64,000 nucleotides of DNA from Conus ventricosus (taxonomy: Eukaryota; Mollusca; Gastropoda; Neogastropoda; Conidae), in the NCBI GenBank assembly GCA_018398815.1, contig CM031616.1, positions 23,750,944 to 23,814,943 of the forward strand. Reading direction: 5' to 3'. Below, piece after piece: positions 24,786 through 38,900 of the stretch. Within the stretch, counting starts at the first letter, position 1, and the number at the start of each line of letters is the position of its first letter. The notes under the pieces were generated by a model. It did no database searches, was not told the DNA's origin, and saw nothing but the letters and a program-made list of their open reading frames with translations. The position numbers were made by a program, and so were the translations under genes.

Positions 24786-27130
24786 TTAATAATCATATAG
24801 TTAATTATTTCATTTCAAGTTATCTAGTAACTCTGTGCATTTAAATAGCCAACAATATTTGCATATGAAATATGACAGCTGTGATGTGATGATGAATCAT
24901 GAGTAACTGTGCAAATGGAACATGACAACATCCAGATAATCCACCAAATTCTGAATGCTTTTGAAGACTTGGCCAATACAATCAGTTACTTTTGTGATAG
25001 TACTTGAAATGCCACTCCTTATAACCCACTATGGGCAAGATTTGCTGCTTCACAAAAAAGCTTAAATACATTTGGATAAAATATATCTACTGAAGATGGA
25101 GAAAAGGTTATCATGCACATTTCTGAACAGAAGTATTCGGTACGATATGTGCTTGCCGGTATAAACCCCCTTTGAGAGTTTCCCGGTTTGTCGAGTTCTT
25201 TCCTTTTGTTACTTTTGTATGCAAGGACTTCCAAAGATACACTACCTATCCCTCACTTAAATCTTGCTTTGCTCGCTGTAAGATGTCGCAATGTAAGTCC
25301 ACTGATTGGCTCCACTAACAAGAAGCCAAGCGTTGAGCATCTAAGAAATGCGGAAGAGGGCAAGAGCAGAAAAGTTGTCAGTCCATGCTTGAATTATTCA
25401 GCAGTGAGAACTGAAGACAAAATGCGAGTGTAGTAGCATGACCTTGAAACAAAGCTGCAGTTGTCCGTTTGGGTGTTTTTGGATGATCCCCCTCCATTTC
25501 AGAACAAGAAGCTTGGTAAAGCAGATGGCAGCTTTCAATGCCAGAGGAGGAAATGCTACCATAGTGCCCCTTAATGATAGTCCTCTTCTGCTTCTGGAGG
25601 GCTGTGCCAGCATTCTGTACATGAGTACGAAATTTGCAGTGTTTATGTAGGGACATATTTCAGTGTCCAATACGTTGGAACTGCTGCATACACTGGCCTG
25701 CAATTGAGCATACATGATTTAATTTTCAGTATCCAATTAACGACAAAATGAAATTTTCTTAACATGAACACACTCCTAATTTGAAAAAAAAAGCATCATT
25801 TGTGAGTCACTGTGCTAATGCGAAGAATGTTGGACTGGAGGTAAGACCGGGTCATTCACTATGCATGGAAATATCCAGCTGGTATGCTAGCTTTATTTCA
25901 CACAGAGTTTAGACAGTGTAAATGGGTGTGTGCTGTCTCCGAGAGAAAGATAGTTTGAGGTGAAAGTGGGGGAAGGGGGCTGGGGGGAGACAATCTGATG
26001 TAGAAGCAAAAACCACCTGAACTGTCTTTACAAATGCTTGGTAGTTGTTCACAGGGAGTACAAGGTATTGGCAATTGCAGTCAGATATCACTTTACAAAA
26101 CAAAACAAATGTACCAGTATACATTACCTGCCTACATCTTTTGCCTAAGCTATGTGATGGAAGTGGTACACCCCTTGCAAAACAGACTAGGCTTCATTCA
26201 TTCAGCTTAGCATCACTGCAGAGCAAGTTATGTGCTTGTATGTGCGTGTGCTGTCTGAGAGAGAAAGCTAGTTTGAGACGAAAGGGGCAATTGTAGTCGT
26301 TTATCATTTCACAAAACTAAACAAATGTACCTGCATACATTATCTGCTTACATGTTTTGCCCTAGTTATGAGACGGAAATAGAATCCTTGTAAAGCAATA
26401 CTGGGATTCATTCATTCAGTTCTGCATCCATGAAGAACAAGTTATGTGCTTGTATGAAATGAGAACTGGGCAATCATTTAGTGTCTGGGTAAACAAGGTA
26501 TGACTGCTTACATGGTTGGGGAAAAGACGTCATAGTTGCCCAAAGATCATTTTAAGGAACACATATATGTGGTACCTGCTGTCCATGCTTCTGTGACTGC
26601 CAAACAAGAAACAACAGGGTCCTAAGACCTGGAATGCCATGTCTGAACTTCATGAGAAAAAGCCTTTCAATTAAGAGTCCGTCCCTTTGAAGATATTTTC
26701 CCTAGACCATTCTAAATTTTGCCTTCTTTAGATTTACCTCTCAATTCAGACCTCTGCCCATTAAAGACAAAAGTGAATGATTTCTGGTCATCGATACTGG
26801 GAAATTCCAGTGAATGCAGGCCTTGTAAGATGTGTACTCATTTAACTGGATCACATACAGTTCAGATTTTGCTAGCTGTTTCTGTCTATGAGCCTCACAG
26901 CATGTTGGGAACAAAACCAGTTACGGCAAAAGATCTTCTTTTTTCTCTGTCAAGTTGAATGGTTATGCTTTTGAAGGTGCTAGACCTCTGAAATTTACAG
27001 CACTGCATGCCCCATTCCCAAGTATCAGACACCAAGATAGTCATACTGAAACATAAATCTTGGCGCTGAAAATTGTGACATAGTTGCGTAAATAGAGAAA
27101 GTGGCGCTACACTTGTCTTCACCAGTTATA
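24786..27130. other. Intergenic, no gene recognised
   Basis: Apart from the tandem repeat at 25920-26450, the frames here (for example 25188-25433 +, 26719-26958 +) have no domain I recognise. Confidence 0.45.
25920..26450. repeat. Diverged large tandem repeat
   Basis: TGTGCTGTCTCCGAGAGAAA (25930) and TGTGCTGTCTGAGAGAGAAA (26248) start related units. ACAAATGTACC...CATTA and TTCATTCATTCAG...AAGTTATGTGCTTGTATG follow in both. Confidence 0.75.
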
Positions 27131-27318
27131 TGGAAATGTTGTTGTTGTTGTTGTTGTTGTCGTACCCTGGCTAAAAGACTCCAGGGATCATCCGAACAGC
27201 CGAAGTATTTGAACACTATGGCACAAATGCATCAGCTGGGGATGAGAACATTACGTGTGTGACCGTTTTTGATTACCCCGCCACATGGGCAGCCACACTC
27301 CGACTTCGGGGGACATAT
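27131..27318 (-). mobile_element. SINE family 2, copy 2
   Basis: Left edge is (TTG)n at 27138-27161, the (CAA)n tail of a minus-strand element. Then come ACCCTGGCTAAAAGACTCCA, GAACAGCCGAAGTATTTGAA, TGTGTGACCGTTTTTGATTA and AGCCACACTCCGACTTCGGG. Right (5') end truncated; no tRNA head visible. Confidence 0.78.
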
Positions 27319-29396
27319 GGAAATCAGGTCACATGGAATTTTCATGACACCGCTACACACAGAGGCACATGCATGAGTGTATTCAAGAGAGCCATGTCGC
27401 AGAGATTGGCAACTATGGTGGTCTTAGCTGTCTTGTTCAGTCTTGTTGGAACATATCACATGGGAGTTTGGAGGGATGGAACTCTTTGACTCAGTCCAGC
27501 CTGCCATCATCCAGCCGGTGACTGGGTATCTGCAACTTGATTTCCTCCTGTCTTTTACCCTTTTTAAAACAAGTGTTCTACCGGTTGGTTGGTCATTGCG
27601 CTTTCCGAAGTAACTTGTCTGAAGTGAAAGAAGATTGAAACAAACTGAATGCCGCTCACAACAAGCCAGACTACAAAAGAAAAACACAATGCAAAGCAAT
27701 AGTTGTTGAATACAAAACAGACATGTGAATTTTCAACAAACATGTTACCTACAGGCATCCCCAATAACAGATGGAAAACATTTACAAAGAGTTACCCCCC
27801 TTATGATTGCAATTGGGGGGGAAAACGGCAATGTGAAAGAGAGAAGTGAAGAGGTGAAGACAGGTCAGAAACCGAGACAGAGAGGGGGTGGGGGGTGGGT
27901 TGGAGGGATTGAGCCTGATCTTTTAAAAACACAAGTAAACCATGACAAAGTGCTTATGAATTATATTTACAACAATGCCAACACCTTTTTGTATAAATTT
28001 CAGTTGCATGCTTCCCTTTCCTACCCATCCCATCCCCTTCAAACTTCGTCCCCTCCTCTTCCATCTAGGGCATAATTATTATTTCAGGCATTTCTAGGTC
28101 TATTATTTGTGATGTTTAAAAAAAAAGTATTTGTAAAGCAGTCACTTGTCTGTTTTGTGCTGTGTTTTAAGTAAGCCTTGCTCTGCATGCGCTCTTTTTG
28201 TTGTTTTTGTAGCGTTTGACAATGTGTTGTAGAGACAAAAGACTCGCTTAATAGCTAGATTGTCATAGCAAAATGGCATCCTTAAATGTACGCATTATGT
28301 TACAAAAACAGCATATTGCATCCTCAAATTTATGCACTAGGTTAAAAAAGAAACAAAAAAAATTGATATGTGAATGGTAATGAGCTTATTGCACTGAGCC
28401 AACAATTAACACACCAGTGAACATCTATACATCTGCAATGTTTCTTTTCTATTAGTACAATAATAGATCTTAGTAATCAGTCAATGGAAATCAATGAAAA
28501 AAAAAGTTACATCAAACAGCAGCAACAAATACAGATATACAAACAAACAAGACACAAAGGTACATACAATACATAATAAACACCATCACCATTGCCGTAA
28601 CATGTTCCTCATTACTTAAATAAAAACCTGTCCTAGTTCAGGAGCATGCTGCCTGTAAGGCACATTACACTGGCCTATCAACACATCAACATTATCATGA
28701 ACGTATCTAAAGGAACAAAAAGCTGGAATGGGGTCGTAGTGAATCCCTATGCATATGGGCTAAAGGAGTGTGAAAGCTGATATGCTGACAACCTGATTTC
28801 AGAGAGCTTTGTTAACAGTTAGGAGAGCACTGCCACATATAACAGTACTGCTGACACCAATGGTACACATTTGTTCACATTCTGACATAAAATGCTCTTT
28901 ATGCTACAAAAAGGCTCCAGGTTGTGAAGCGTGTGCGCAATGAAGGTCAAGTAAAAAGGACTTGACTTTCCCTGCAAAAAGTGTAAATAAATGATATAAT
29001 ATAACCATAACAACAATTCAGCTAATCAGGTCGAAACAAATCAACCCAACGAACAAAAAGCAGTTCACCTAATCAAACACAAATATACCTGCAATGTTGA
29101 GATCCCTGATAAAATAGAATTCCTCAACCTGAGTTTCCTGGGCGTCTTTCCCTGATAAAACAGCAGGCTGCCTTTAAACTGTACAAAATCATGATTAATT
29201 CACAAAAATGCATTCCTTACTACACAGGGTCTCAGTAAGCATGACTTGCAGGCGTAACATGATGGCACATATTGACATTCACACAGCAAACGTCTTGATT
29301 GCTGAGATGAAATTGTAGAACCAGCCAGATGGTATGTTCTGCACCTAGGCTCCTTGATCAATGGGCATCCTCCAACCCATTTAAACGACAAGATAA
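27319..29396. other. Intergenic / presumptive DCAF17 3' flank
   Basis: No conserved ORF. No clear minus-strand poly(A) signal could be assigned, so the DCAF17 3' UTR end is not set. Confidence 0.45.
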
Positions 29397-29630
29397 TCAC
29401 CGTCGTCGACCTCGACGCCTTCTGTGCGTGATGGTTCTTGGGCTTTCCATGTCGTTCATGTCACCAGAACATCCTTGCGAGTGCTTTATCACAGGCTTGT
29501 GGTCCTTTCTAAATTCATCTGGGGCACATTTCTCAAACAGTCTGTACACCTGAACCAAGAAGACGCCGTTGGAGTATTTAGTCACTTGTATTAGGGTGTC
29601 CCTGTCCAATGCAGTCTTGTGTTCCACATA
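29397..29630 (-). CDS. DCAF17: DCAF17 exon 13 with stop (residues 465-541)
   Basis: Starts YVEHKTALDRDTLIQVTKYS after acceptor TGTTGCAG. It continues VFLVQVYRLFEK and ends in ITHRRRRGRRR with TGA at 29397-29399. Human has a similar VFSCYVYQM strand near its end. The basic tail looks like a nuclear or nucleolar localisation signal (inference). Confidence 0.87.
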   Translation of the reverse strand, partial: YVEHKTALDRDTLIQVTKYSNGVFLVQVYRLFEKCAPDEFRKDHKPVIKHSQGCSGDMNDMESPRTITHRRRRGRRR

Positions 29631-32503
29631 CTGCAACACACCATTCATTAAGTGAAGTTATACATAGGTTGTTGTTTGTTGTTGTTGTTGTACCCTGGCT
29701 AAAAGACTCCTAACAGCCGAAGTACTTGAACACTATGGTACAAATGCATCAGCTAGGGATGAGAACATTACGTGTGTGACCGTTTTTGATTACCCTGCCA
29801 TGTGGGCAGCCACACTCCAACTTCGAGGGAATACATACGTTAAAATAGAAACAAACATGCAGAATGGATGTTTTGATTGGCTAGAACAGAGTAAATATGT
29901 CTTATATAGACATGTACCTACCCAGAAACCAAAACTAACAGTTCCTATCTTTGCCTTAAGTATTCAGTCTCAGCTATCACCTTTTTTATCATTTCTTTTT
30001 CTTTCCCACCTTTTAAATTTTTCACCCCTAGTATACGGAAGACTACACATACATACAGACAGTCATGACACACTGATGGCGAAGTAACAAAACCAGTTTT
30101 TAACACTATTTATTTCACCTTAACATCACAATCATTTCCAAGATCAGACTGATTCACTTCCTGATCATTGCCATATTTTTCTATGCCTGTGAAACGTGGA
30201 CTCTGACAGCTGAAGGTGAAGGTGAAGTCCCCTTATGGATGTCAACAGCTTAGCTACCATGTAAATATGTTGTGCATATTTTGTAGACAGTTGTATTGTG
30301 TTTATTATAATTTTGTTCTCAGGGTGGGAAATACTTCTCTATGAAATGATAGCCCTCAACTTTCACTGTGCATCGTGGGCATTAAATGATCTGAAGTCAT
30401 GCTGTTCATTTGATAATTGAGTTGACTTAGCTTTTTAAGCCGTAGCAAAAATCTTTATAACACTTTATCAATAAAAGCAGGCCCACATTCTTAACCAGGA
30501 TAGTTTTGCTGACAAAAAAGGAATGTATAGAACCATTGCAGGGCTTAAAGTATGGTTCCTGAGACCCATAACGTGTGGCAAGGCTTTAGTCCATCAGAAA
30601 AACATGGTCCCTTCAGACCCATGATGTGTAGCAAGGCTTTAGTCTGTCAAAAAGCATTGGTCCCTTCAGACCCACAATGTGTGGCAAGGCTTTGTCGTCA
30701 GAAAAGATGGGTCCTTCAGACCCAAATGTGTGGCAAGGCTTAGTCATCAGAGAAGCACGGTCCCTGTCAAGACCCAAATGTGTGGCAAGGCTTTATCTGC
30801 ACAGAGTATGGGTCTAACAGGCCCACGATGTGTGGAAGGCTTTATCGTAGAGAACACATGTCCCTTCATGACCACAATAAGTGGCAGGTTAGTCTGCCAG
30901 AGAGACGTGTCCTTCAGACACAATGTTGGAAGGCATGCGTTTAGGTCTGCAAGAAGTGGGTCTTAGGACCGTGTGCGGCAAGGTTTATGTCCCATCAAAA
31001 GTCGTCCCTTCAGACCACAATGTAAACAGACTTTAGTCTCCAGAGAAGCACGTTCCTTCAGAACCCACAATGTTGGCAAGCTTTAGTCTGCCAGAGAAGC
31101 ACTTGTCCCTTCAGACCACAATGTTGGCAAGGCTTAGTCCCTCGAGAGTATGGGTCCCTTCAGACCCTGATGTGTGGCAGGCTAGTCTGCCAGAATGGGT
31201 CCTTCAGACCACAATGTGCAAGCTATTTCTATACAAAAGGCGTGGTCCATGAAGACCCATGAGTGTGGCAAGCTCATTCTATACAAAAAGCATGTCCATG
31301 AGACCCTGATATGGCTGCAAATTTTCGTGAATGGGTGAAGGTTAAAGGCCCATCAGTTGGGCTTTAATCAAAGTGAAACATGTTCATATCTGGCGTGTGA
31401 GTGTGCAGCACGGTGTGTGTTTGTGTGTGTGTGTGCATGCGTTTATGTGGTTGATCTGTGTGGTGTGTGGATGTGACGCAAGTGTTTGCTTCAATTCAAA
31501 AATTTCAGTCCGAACAAAGATTAGCAGAACTTTATCATTTTACACAATGCAAAGCCTTACAGAAGCCAATAAAGATTTCCAACTTAATCCTTTCCACACC
31601 CTTTTTCCACACAAACACTCTGCATGGAACTTACATCTGGTTTTGGCTCGTCCAGCTCAATGGTTTTGAGCAGATCTCCGGTGGTGTTGTGGTACAGACC
31701 CACCCTGCCTTTCACAGCACAGGCGGTGTTGATGCTAAGGGAGCACACCGTCATCAGGTCCAACTCATCTTCATAGCTCACTCCCTCAATGGTCTGTCAT
31801 CCATTCAAAGGCATAATATGGAAACTGATCAGTTCTCGGTGTAAGAAAAGAAAATGTTCAGATAAATAAATCAGACAGAGAGAGAGAGAGAGTGTGTGTG
31901 TGTGGTGTGTGTGTGTGTGAGACAGTGTGTGCGAGTGTGTGCGTGCGTATGTGCGCGCGTGCGTGTGTGAGTGCAAGTGTGTGTGCCTGCGCAGGGCGAG
32001 TGTGTGTGTGTGTGTGTGTGCGTGGGTGTGTGTGTGTGTTTATATGTGTTGGGAACTGTGGTCTAAACAGCTGAACAGATTTCAATTTTTTTTTAGTAAC
32101 TAAAACTGTTTGGCCTAAGAATAGGTACAGTTTTTTTTTTAATTAATCAAACCAATGGCCAAAGAATAGGTAAATTAAAAAAAAAAATAATCAAAGCAAT
32201 GGCCAAAGAATAGGTAAAGTTTTTTTTAAATTAATCAAAGCAATGGCCAAAGAATAGGTAAATTTATTTTTCTAATTAATCAGAACAATAATCATTTGTA
32301 TTATGATAAAGCTGATTCAATCTGAAACTGACAGCAAAGATAACCAACTTGTGATCCACAGTGTTGACCAATTATAGCTTGAGAAGAAAACCAATTGACG
32401 TGTGTGTGTGTGCGTGTGTGCATGCGTGCGTGTGTGTGTGTATGCTTCATATCTACTTTGCCTGCTTTATTCCAATTAGTCATAGATTCAATTCTTAACT
32501 GGT

Positions 32504-32547
<44 letters not shown>

Positions 32548-32928
32548 ATTCTTCTTGTTTCTGTATGCATGTCCAAGTGCAAATGACCGGATAAATGTCT
32601 CATCATACTGTTGAAAATTAGTTCTGGATTCAATTTGTAAATTGTGAAGTCTTACAGTTTGGCTTTTTTGTGTGTACTGTTTTTGTTGTTCAACCATATC
32701 TATGTTGCTGGAAGTTAGATGTTCTAGTATTTGACTTTTAAAGGCAGAACGCACTGTACATTTCATGCATCATATTCAATGATACAATCATACATCAAGA
32801 CAGAATTACACAAACAGGTCTATGCTAAATAAATACATGACAGAAATGTACAGCAGTATGAACTATTTAACAGTTAATATGCTGAACTTGGTGTGTGTGT
32901 GTGTGTGTGTGTGTGAGTGTGTGTGTGT

Positions 32929-32970
<42 letters not shown>

Positions 32971-35900
32971 GTGTGTGTGTGTGTGAGTGTGTGTGTATGT
33001 TGTGTGTGAATCTGTGTGAATCTTATGTGACTGTGTCAAGGTTAAATCCTTGCAAATCATCTTTGGTGCTGAATCTAAAATTACACAGAGCATGATAAAC
33101 TTCTTGCCAATACATTATGAACAAATTAACTAAAAAACGACATACTTTGTACTCTGCATATTGTGACACAATTTTCTTCCTCTTTTTTTTTTCTTTTACT
33201 ATATTTACAAGCAAAGCTCACCAGATCATCCCCAAACAGCACCTCCTGAGAAAAACGACGCTTCACTATGCGCCCAGATGATGTTACTTCAGGAGGCTTA
33301 AGCACTGATGACTGAAAAGACACAGGATACAGTGAAAACTAATGACTAGTAGTATCATGATACTGAGGGAATTTTCTATCATGAACTCAGATCACTTTGA
33401 TCTGTCAAACACTGTGCACACTGTGCACCTACTAAGGTGAAAACTCCAAATTCAGATCAAGAAAGATCGCCTCCCCCTTCCGCCTTCCCAAATCCTTGGA
33501 ATGCAGAACCATGTTCTTGAAGACTATGTCTTTTCATGCCACAGAATGCGTTAAATGTGTAAAGAAAAACTGAAATACAAAATCAGACCTATCATGGAAA
33601 TTGCAAAAGATTACTCCAACAATAAATGTTATTCTAAAAAGGTTAAGGCTAACATCTCACAGCCTATGGGTCATATACTCTACCGACACATTGTCATATT
33701 CATGAAACAAACAGTGGCAACTTTCTAATTGTACAGTCCAGACAATATGGATCCTGTAATACCTGTTACCTTTGAAACAGCAATCGATACAATCAGTCTG
33801 ATTCTGATGGTACAGGTTCGACACTGTATCTTACAATGATCATCAGTCATTTAAACAGTTTCATCTTTTGCCGTGATAAATAACCTTGTATTTTTCATAT
33901 ACCATTTGTAACCACTTCACCTTTTGCAATGCTAAATAATCTTACACTGATCATCAGTCATTTTAACAGTTTCGAAAATCTTTTGCAGCGTTGGATGATC
34001 CTACATTGACCACCAATCATTTGCAGCCACTTCACCTTATGCAGGTCTGAATAATCCTACATAAGCCACATGTTGTTTATAGCCAGTTAAAAAAAAAAAA
34101 GACTTGTGTCAATATACGGTAATTCAGCCCTGCAAACAATTTCCTCACTTTAATGATGGATGATGCAGGATAGAGCCTGAATAATCCTACATGAGCCACA
34201 TGTTGTTCATAGCCAGTTAAAAAAAAAAGACTAGTGTCAATATACGGTAATTCAGCCCTGCAAACAATTTCCTCACTTTAATGATGGATGATGCAGGATA
34301 GAGCCCATACGGTCAAAATCAGACTGATCACCCTAGTTGCTGTGAACAAGTATGGGTCCTGCAGAATGCATAGCGATGGGGACAAGTATGGGTCCTGCAG
34401 AATGCATAGCGATGGGGACAAGTATGGGTCCTGCAGAATGCATAGCGATGGGGACAAGTATGGGATCAGTTTCGTTTCTCTGTAGACCAGTGGCCTGCAG
34501 AGCCCATATGGTCTGACCCGGGCAGTCCAAAGCAGAGTCTGTTGATAAGTACACATTCAAGGTCCCCCCCCCCCCCCCCCCCCACCCCCCCCCCGCAAAG
34601 CACGCATAACACCACACATCAAACATTGCTCCTGATCCTACTTTAATCACAACGTTAACTAGAAACTGGAGAATCAGAACGGAGGAGATGGGAGGGGGAT
34701 GCATGAGATCTATTACCCCACTCAAAACCAAAGCAATACATACAGAATGGATCTGCTCACGCAGAGGGATGGTGAAGTCGGAGGACACAACACTATGCCC
34801 TTGATCCTGCTTTATTCCCAACATCCTGAAGGAAAAAAAAAAAAAAGCAACAGCAATTAGACAAATAACGAGATGAGTCAAGAGTCCTATCCCTCTATTT
34901 CTTCCCTGCACACACATCTCTTCACTCTCTGATACCATGTCGCTCTAACTTGATGTCTGGTAACCACATCTGGCCTTCTGCTGTTCTATCTCTCGTCCTC
35001 TTATTGTTAGTATCGCTGTAAACCCTCCTGAACTTTTCAGGAATTTTGCTTTTATGAATAGCATTTTCAAAATCCCCAATTTGTAAAAAAAGAATCTTGA
35101 ATCTAAAACTTGGTTTTTTTTTATGAAATGTTACTGGTTTCCTGTCACCTTTGTGCGGACCAAATGTGAGTGCCTGTGGCTATGCAAGAATGCCATTAGC
35201 TTGTGGAGATATGAATGCTTCTGTCCTTACCACCCTGCTTATGATATTTTAATAGTGAGGGGAACGTTGGACACACGTCACACAGAACATTTCATAAGAA
35301 AAAGACTGAATGGAAAAAGCAAAACAGAATGTAATGATCAGATTCCGATTTAAAATCACAGGTCAAAGATTTTTAAACTACTGTACCTGACTTCATCAGC
35401 ACAAACGTAAATGATGCGATTCGAGTTGTCCGAGTGGAACACAGCTCTTTCCACCTCAACGGAAAGTCCATTTGGTGACCCAGCTAATATGCCATTTTGG
35501 GCCTTGGAAGAAACACACACACACACACACAACCACACACGAGGACATCTCAGGGTTCTTTCCATTGATTAAAAAAAAACCGTAAGTGACAGAAAATATG
35601 CTGCAACAAATATACATGAAACAATAGCAATAATCTCTTTATGAAAAATATCAAATACTGCCATTTAAAAACAGACATGACTGTCAATATATCCTATCGG
35701 GGCCGGAATAGCTCAGTTGGTAGAGCGCCGGACTCGTGATCCTGGGGTTGCGGGTTCGAATTTCGGTATAGGGGGATTTTTCCCTCGGAGTTAACATTGG
35801 TTCTGACTCCATTCCCCATATAGTCCTTCGAATGAGACTATAAACCGAGGTTCCGTGTGTGAACGCACGCATAACATCTTGCACACACGTAAAATCCCAT

Positions 35901-38900
35901 CACCAACTTTCGGAAGAGAAGGCCAGTTTGGCCGTTGGTATGGATGACACGTGACACATAGCATGCACCTTCCCCGAAGATGGAGTATGGCAGCCTTAAT
36001 GGCGGGATAAAAAAGGTCATACACACAAAACTCCACTGCCTGGCTATACAGGGAGTGTCCGCAGGAGTATCAGCCTGCGTACGCAGAAAGAAAGAAAGAA
36101 TATATCCTATCTCTTAACATTATTTTTCAGTCACATAACATTAATTGAATTGGAAATTGGCTATGCTTTAACGACATACAGAGTGAATGGCAGCTTAAGA
36201 AAGAATTAGAAAATTTTCAAAAAAATTTCTTGCTCCCACACGCTAAGAATGCCAGATATTTTTAAAAATTTGAATGAGAGATACCTCACTCTATTTGGAA
36301 AACTACTGTTTGATTCACTTCCCTTTGATTCACTTCCCTCCGAGTGATATGTCTTATCCCCAAACAACTGTTACAGATCAGTTTCTACTCCTTCCTGGCT
36401 ATGAAAACAGACTCAAGCTTAAGGTCTCCAGGTTCTTTGTTTGACTTCTGTCTCTACTTTCTTTCTTTCTTTCTGCATACGCAGGCCAATACTCCTGCAG
36501 ACACTGCCTGTATAGACAGGCAGTGCAGTTTTGTGTGTATGACCGTTTTTTATCCTGCCATTAAGGCAGCCATACTCCATCTTCGGGGAAAGTGCATGCT
36601 ATGTGTCATCCATACCAACGGCCAAACTGGCCTTCTCTTCTGAAAGTTGGCGATGGGATTTTACGTGTGTGCAAGATGTTGAGCATGCGTTCACACACGG
36701 AACCTCGATTTATGGTCTCATTCGAAGGACTGTATGGGGAATGGAGTCAGAACCAATGTTAACTCCGAGGGAAAAATCCCCCTGTACCGAAATTCGAACC
36801 TGCAACCCCAGGATCACAAGTCTGGCGCTCTACCAACTGAGCTATTCCGGCCCCCACTTCTGTCTCTACCAAACAAACCTCTTTCTTCTCACCTAACTGT
36901 AGTTTTACGTTTTTTGAAAGATCTAATATTGTGAATATCAATGCTTAAAACTTAACAACTGCTTTTGAAGAATGGAGCCAACTGCGATAATAGACATCTA
37001 ACAAACTTGACTTTTTCACATTTATCTTTGATACATGACTCCATAACGTAACAGTCACTGCTCCTTCTCGCCACACGCGTCTAAATTGTGTTTGTTTAGT
37101 TTCAACATACGATGTGCATATATTCCATTACATTTGTAGTAGATGTAATAAAAATTTTGACTGTATCTGATATTCTGAACATGCTAGCATAAACAATGAG
37201 GATGAAGATGGTAGCATCGACATCCATTATGGTCTGAAAGTAGATCCTACAATCGAAATCCATTCTGGTCTGGAATACCATGACAAGGCTGTTCTCCATG
37301 CTTTCTTTCATAGCATACACCAATGTCAATCAGGTGAGAAAGACACCGGCTGTATTGTCAGAAAAAATAAAGCAAAAGCCTCAGACATACCCATCAAGTG
37401 GGTGAAACCTCAGCTGTAAGGTTTCTGTCCACACCTTAGTGACAAAGTATTAATCAGAGAGAATGGATAATCTGCCACCTCACTGAAAAGGCTGTTGTAA
37501 ACATTCTGCTGTGCAACACAAAATATCTTGCCATTCTTTGCCTTCCTCCATACAGGAGTACATGGGCTGTTGTAAACATTCTGCTGTGCAACACAAAATA
37601 TCTTGCCATTCTTTGCCTGTCTCCTTACAGGAGTACATGCAGACTCACCAACTTTCCTATCACGCCCAACCCATGAATACAGGTGCAATACTTGCAGAGG
37701 AAGGCAATGGCACTGTCCCATTACTATCTCCCCAGGATTCGAACCTCAGATTCAAAGTTCAAGTGCCAAACTGCAGAAGCCCCCAACATAACTCTTTGCC
37801 TGTCTCCTAGCCATGGGCAGTGTCGCCGAGACACCACTGATGACTTTCTGACAATGTCCCTCCATTTGTTGTCACATTCTAAAGCCCTCTGACAGCTGGT
37901 GAAGACAGAACTGCCCACATCATGATGTCGCCCCCCCCCCCATTCTTCTGTCTACCTCTTCTTCATCTTCCTGAAACTCTGTCTTGCAGGATGGTTTTCC
38001 ACAGGCGGACTGATCTTGACCCTTAATCATACCATTTCATCTTTCCCCTCTTAACCATCATGAGCCAGTCATTATAAAGTTTGTCAGAAAAAAAAAAAAA
38101 GTTTGTCAGAATCTGTTGTGGAGTTCTTCATTTGTAGTAGGGCTACTTGCGAAGAATCTGTATCTCTGCCACTAGAGTCTAGTTTGTAGCAGCAGGGACA
38201 ACCACACAGGTGAGCTTCCTGTACCCTGATACACTTTGCGGAAGGACAGTGGGTAAAGTGTAATCCTTTCTAAAATCAATACACTTTCTGCAAAATGATG
38301 TTGGCTTGATACATACCATAAAGAATCAATTTCCCACTCAAGTGTTGGATCATAACAGAGAGATGCCAGCTCCTCTGAACTATCGTCGAGATGATTTGGA
38401 AATTTCATGGGAACACTTTGAATTTTTTATGAATACTCATACCCTGTTGCGCTGGCAACGTTCGCCTACACGGCATGCAATGTTCATCTGCTAAAAAAAA
38501 AAAAAGTCAAAGTCTGTTATTGATGAAACCTCTGGGCAAGATCCCAAACATGGGCACTTTTCGGTAAAACATGGCAGTACAGATCACTGACTTGATTAGG
38601 TCTGGCTCAGCTTCTTCACCTGGGACTAGTAGTGTGGCTCGCAACCCCAACCTGTGCTCAGAAGCTTATAACATGAAAGCAGGTCAGTGACTCTGCAAAG
38701 CTCTAAACAAACTCGTCAGAACAGTTCGCTCTTTGGAATAACATCAGAATCGTCTGCTCTGGAGGCCTGCTTCATGATGACCTAATTCTGACTGCTTCAT
38801 GTGAATTGTTGGTGCTTGCAAGCAACCGACCAGAGGAGAAACTACGCTGCTGCCGTCACTTCGGTAGTGTTCGTATCCAGAATGCGCAGAAAACCACTCA

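Noticed and set aside
35699..35775. Functional tRNA gene
   Set aside because: A and B boxes are good, but the acceptor stem does not close and the same head occurs in copies followed by a constant SINE body and tail with TSDs.
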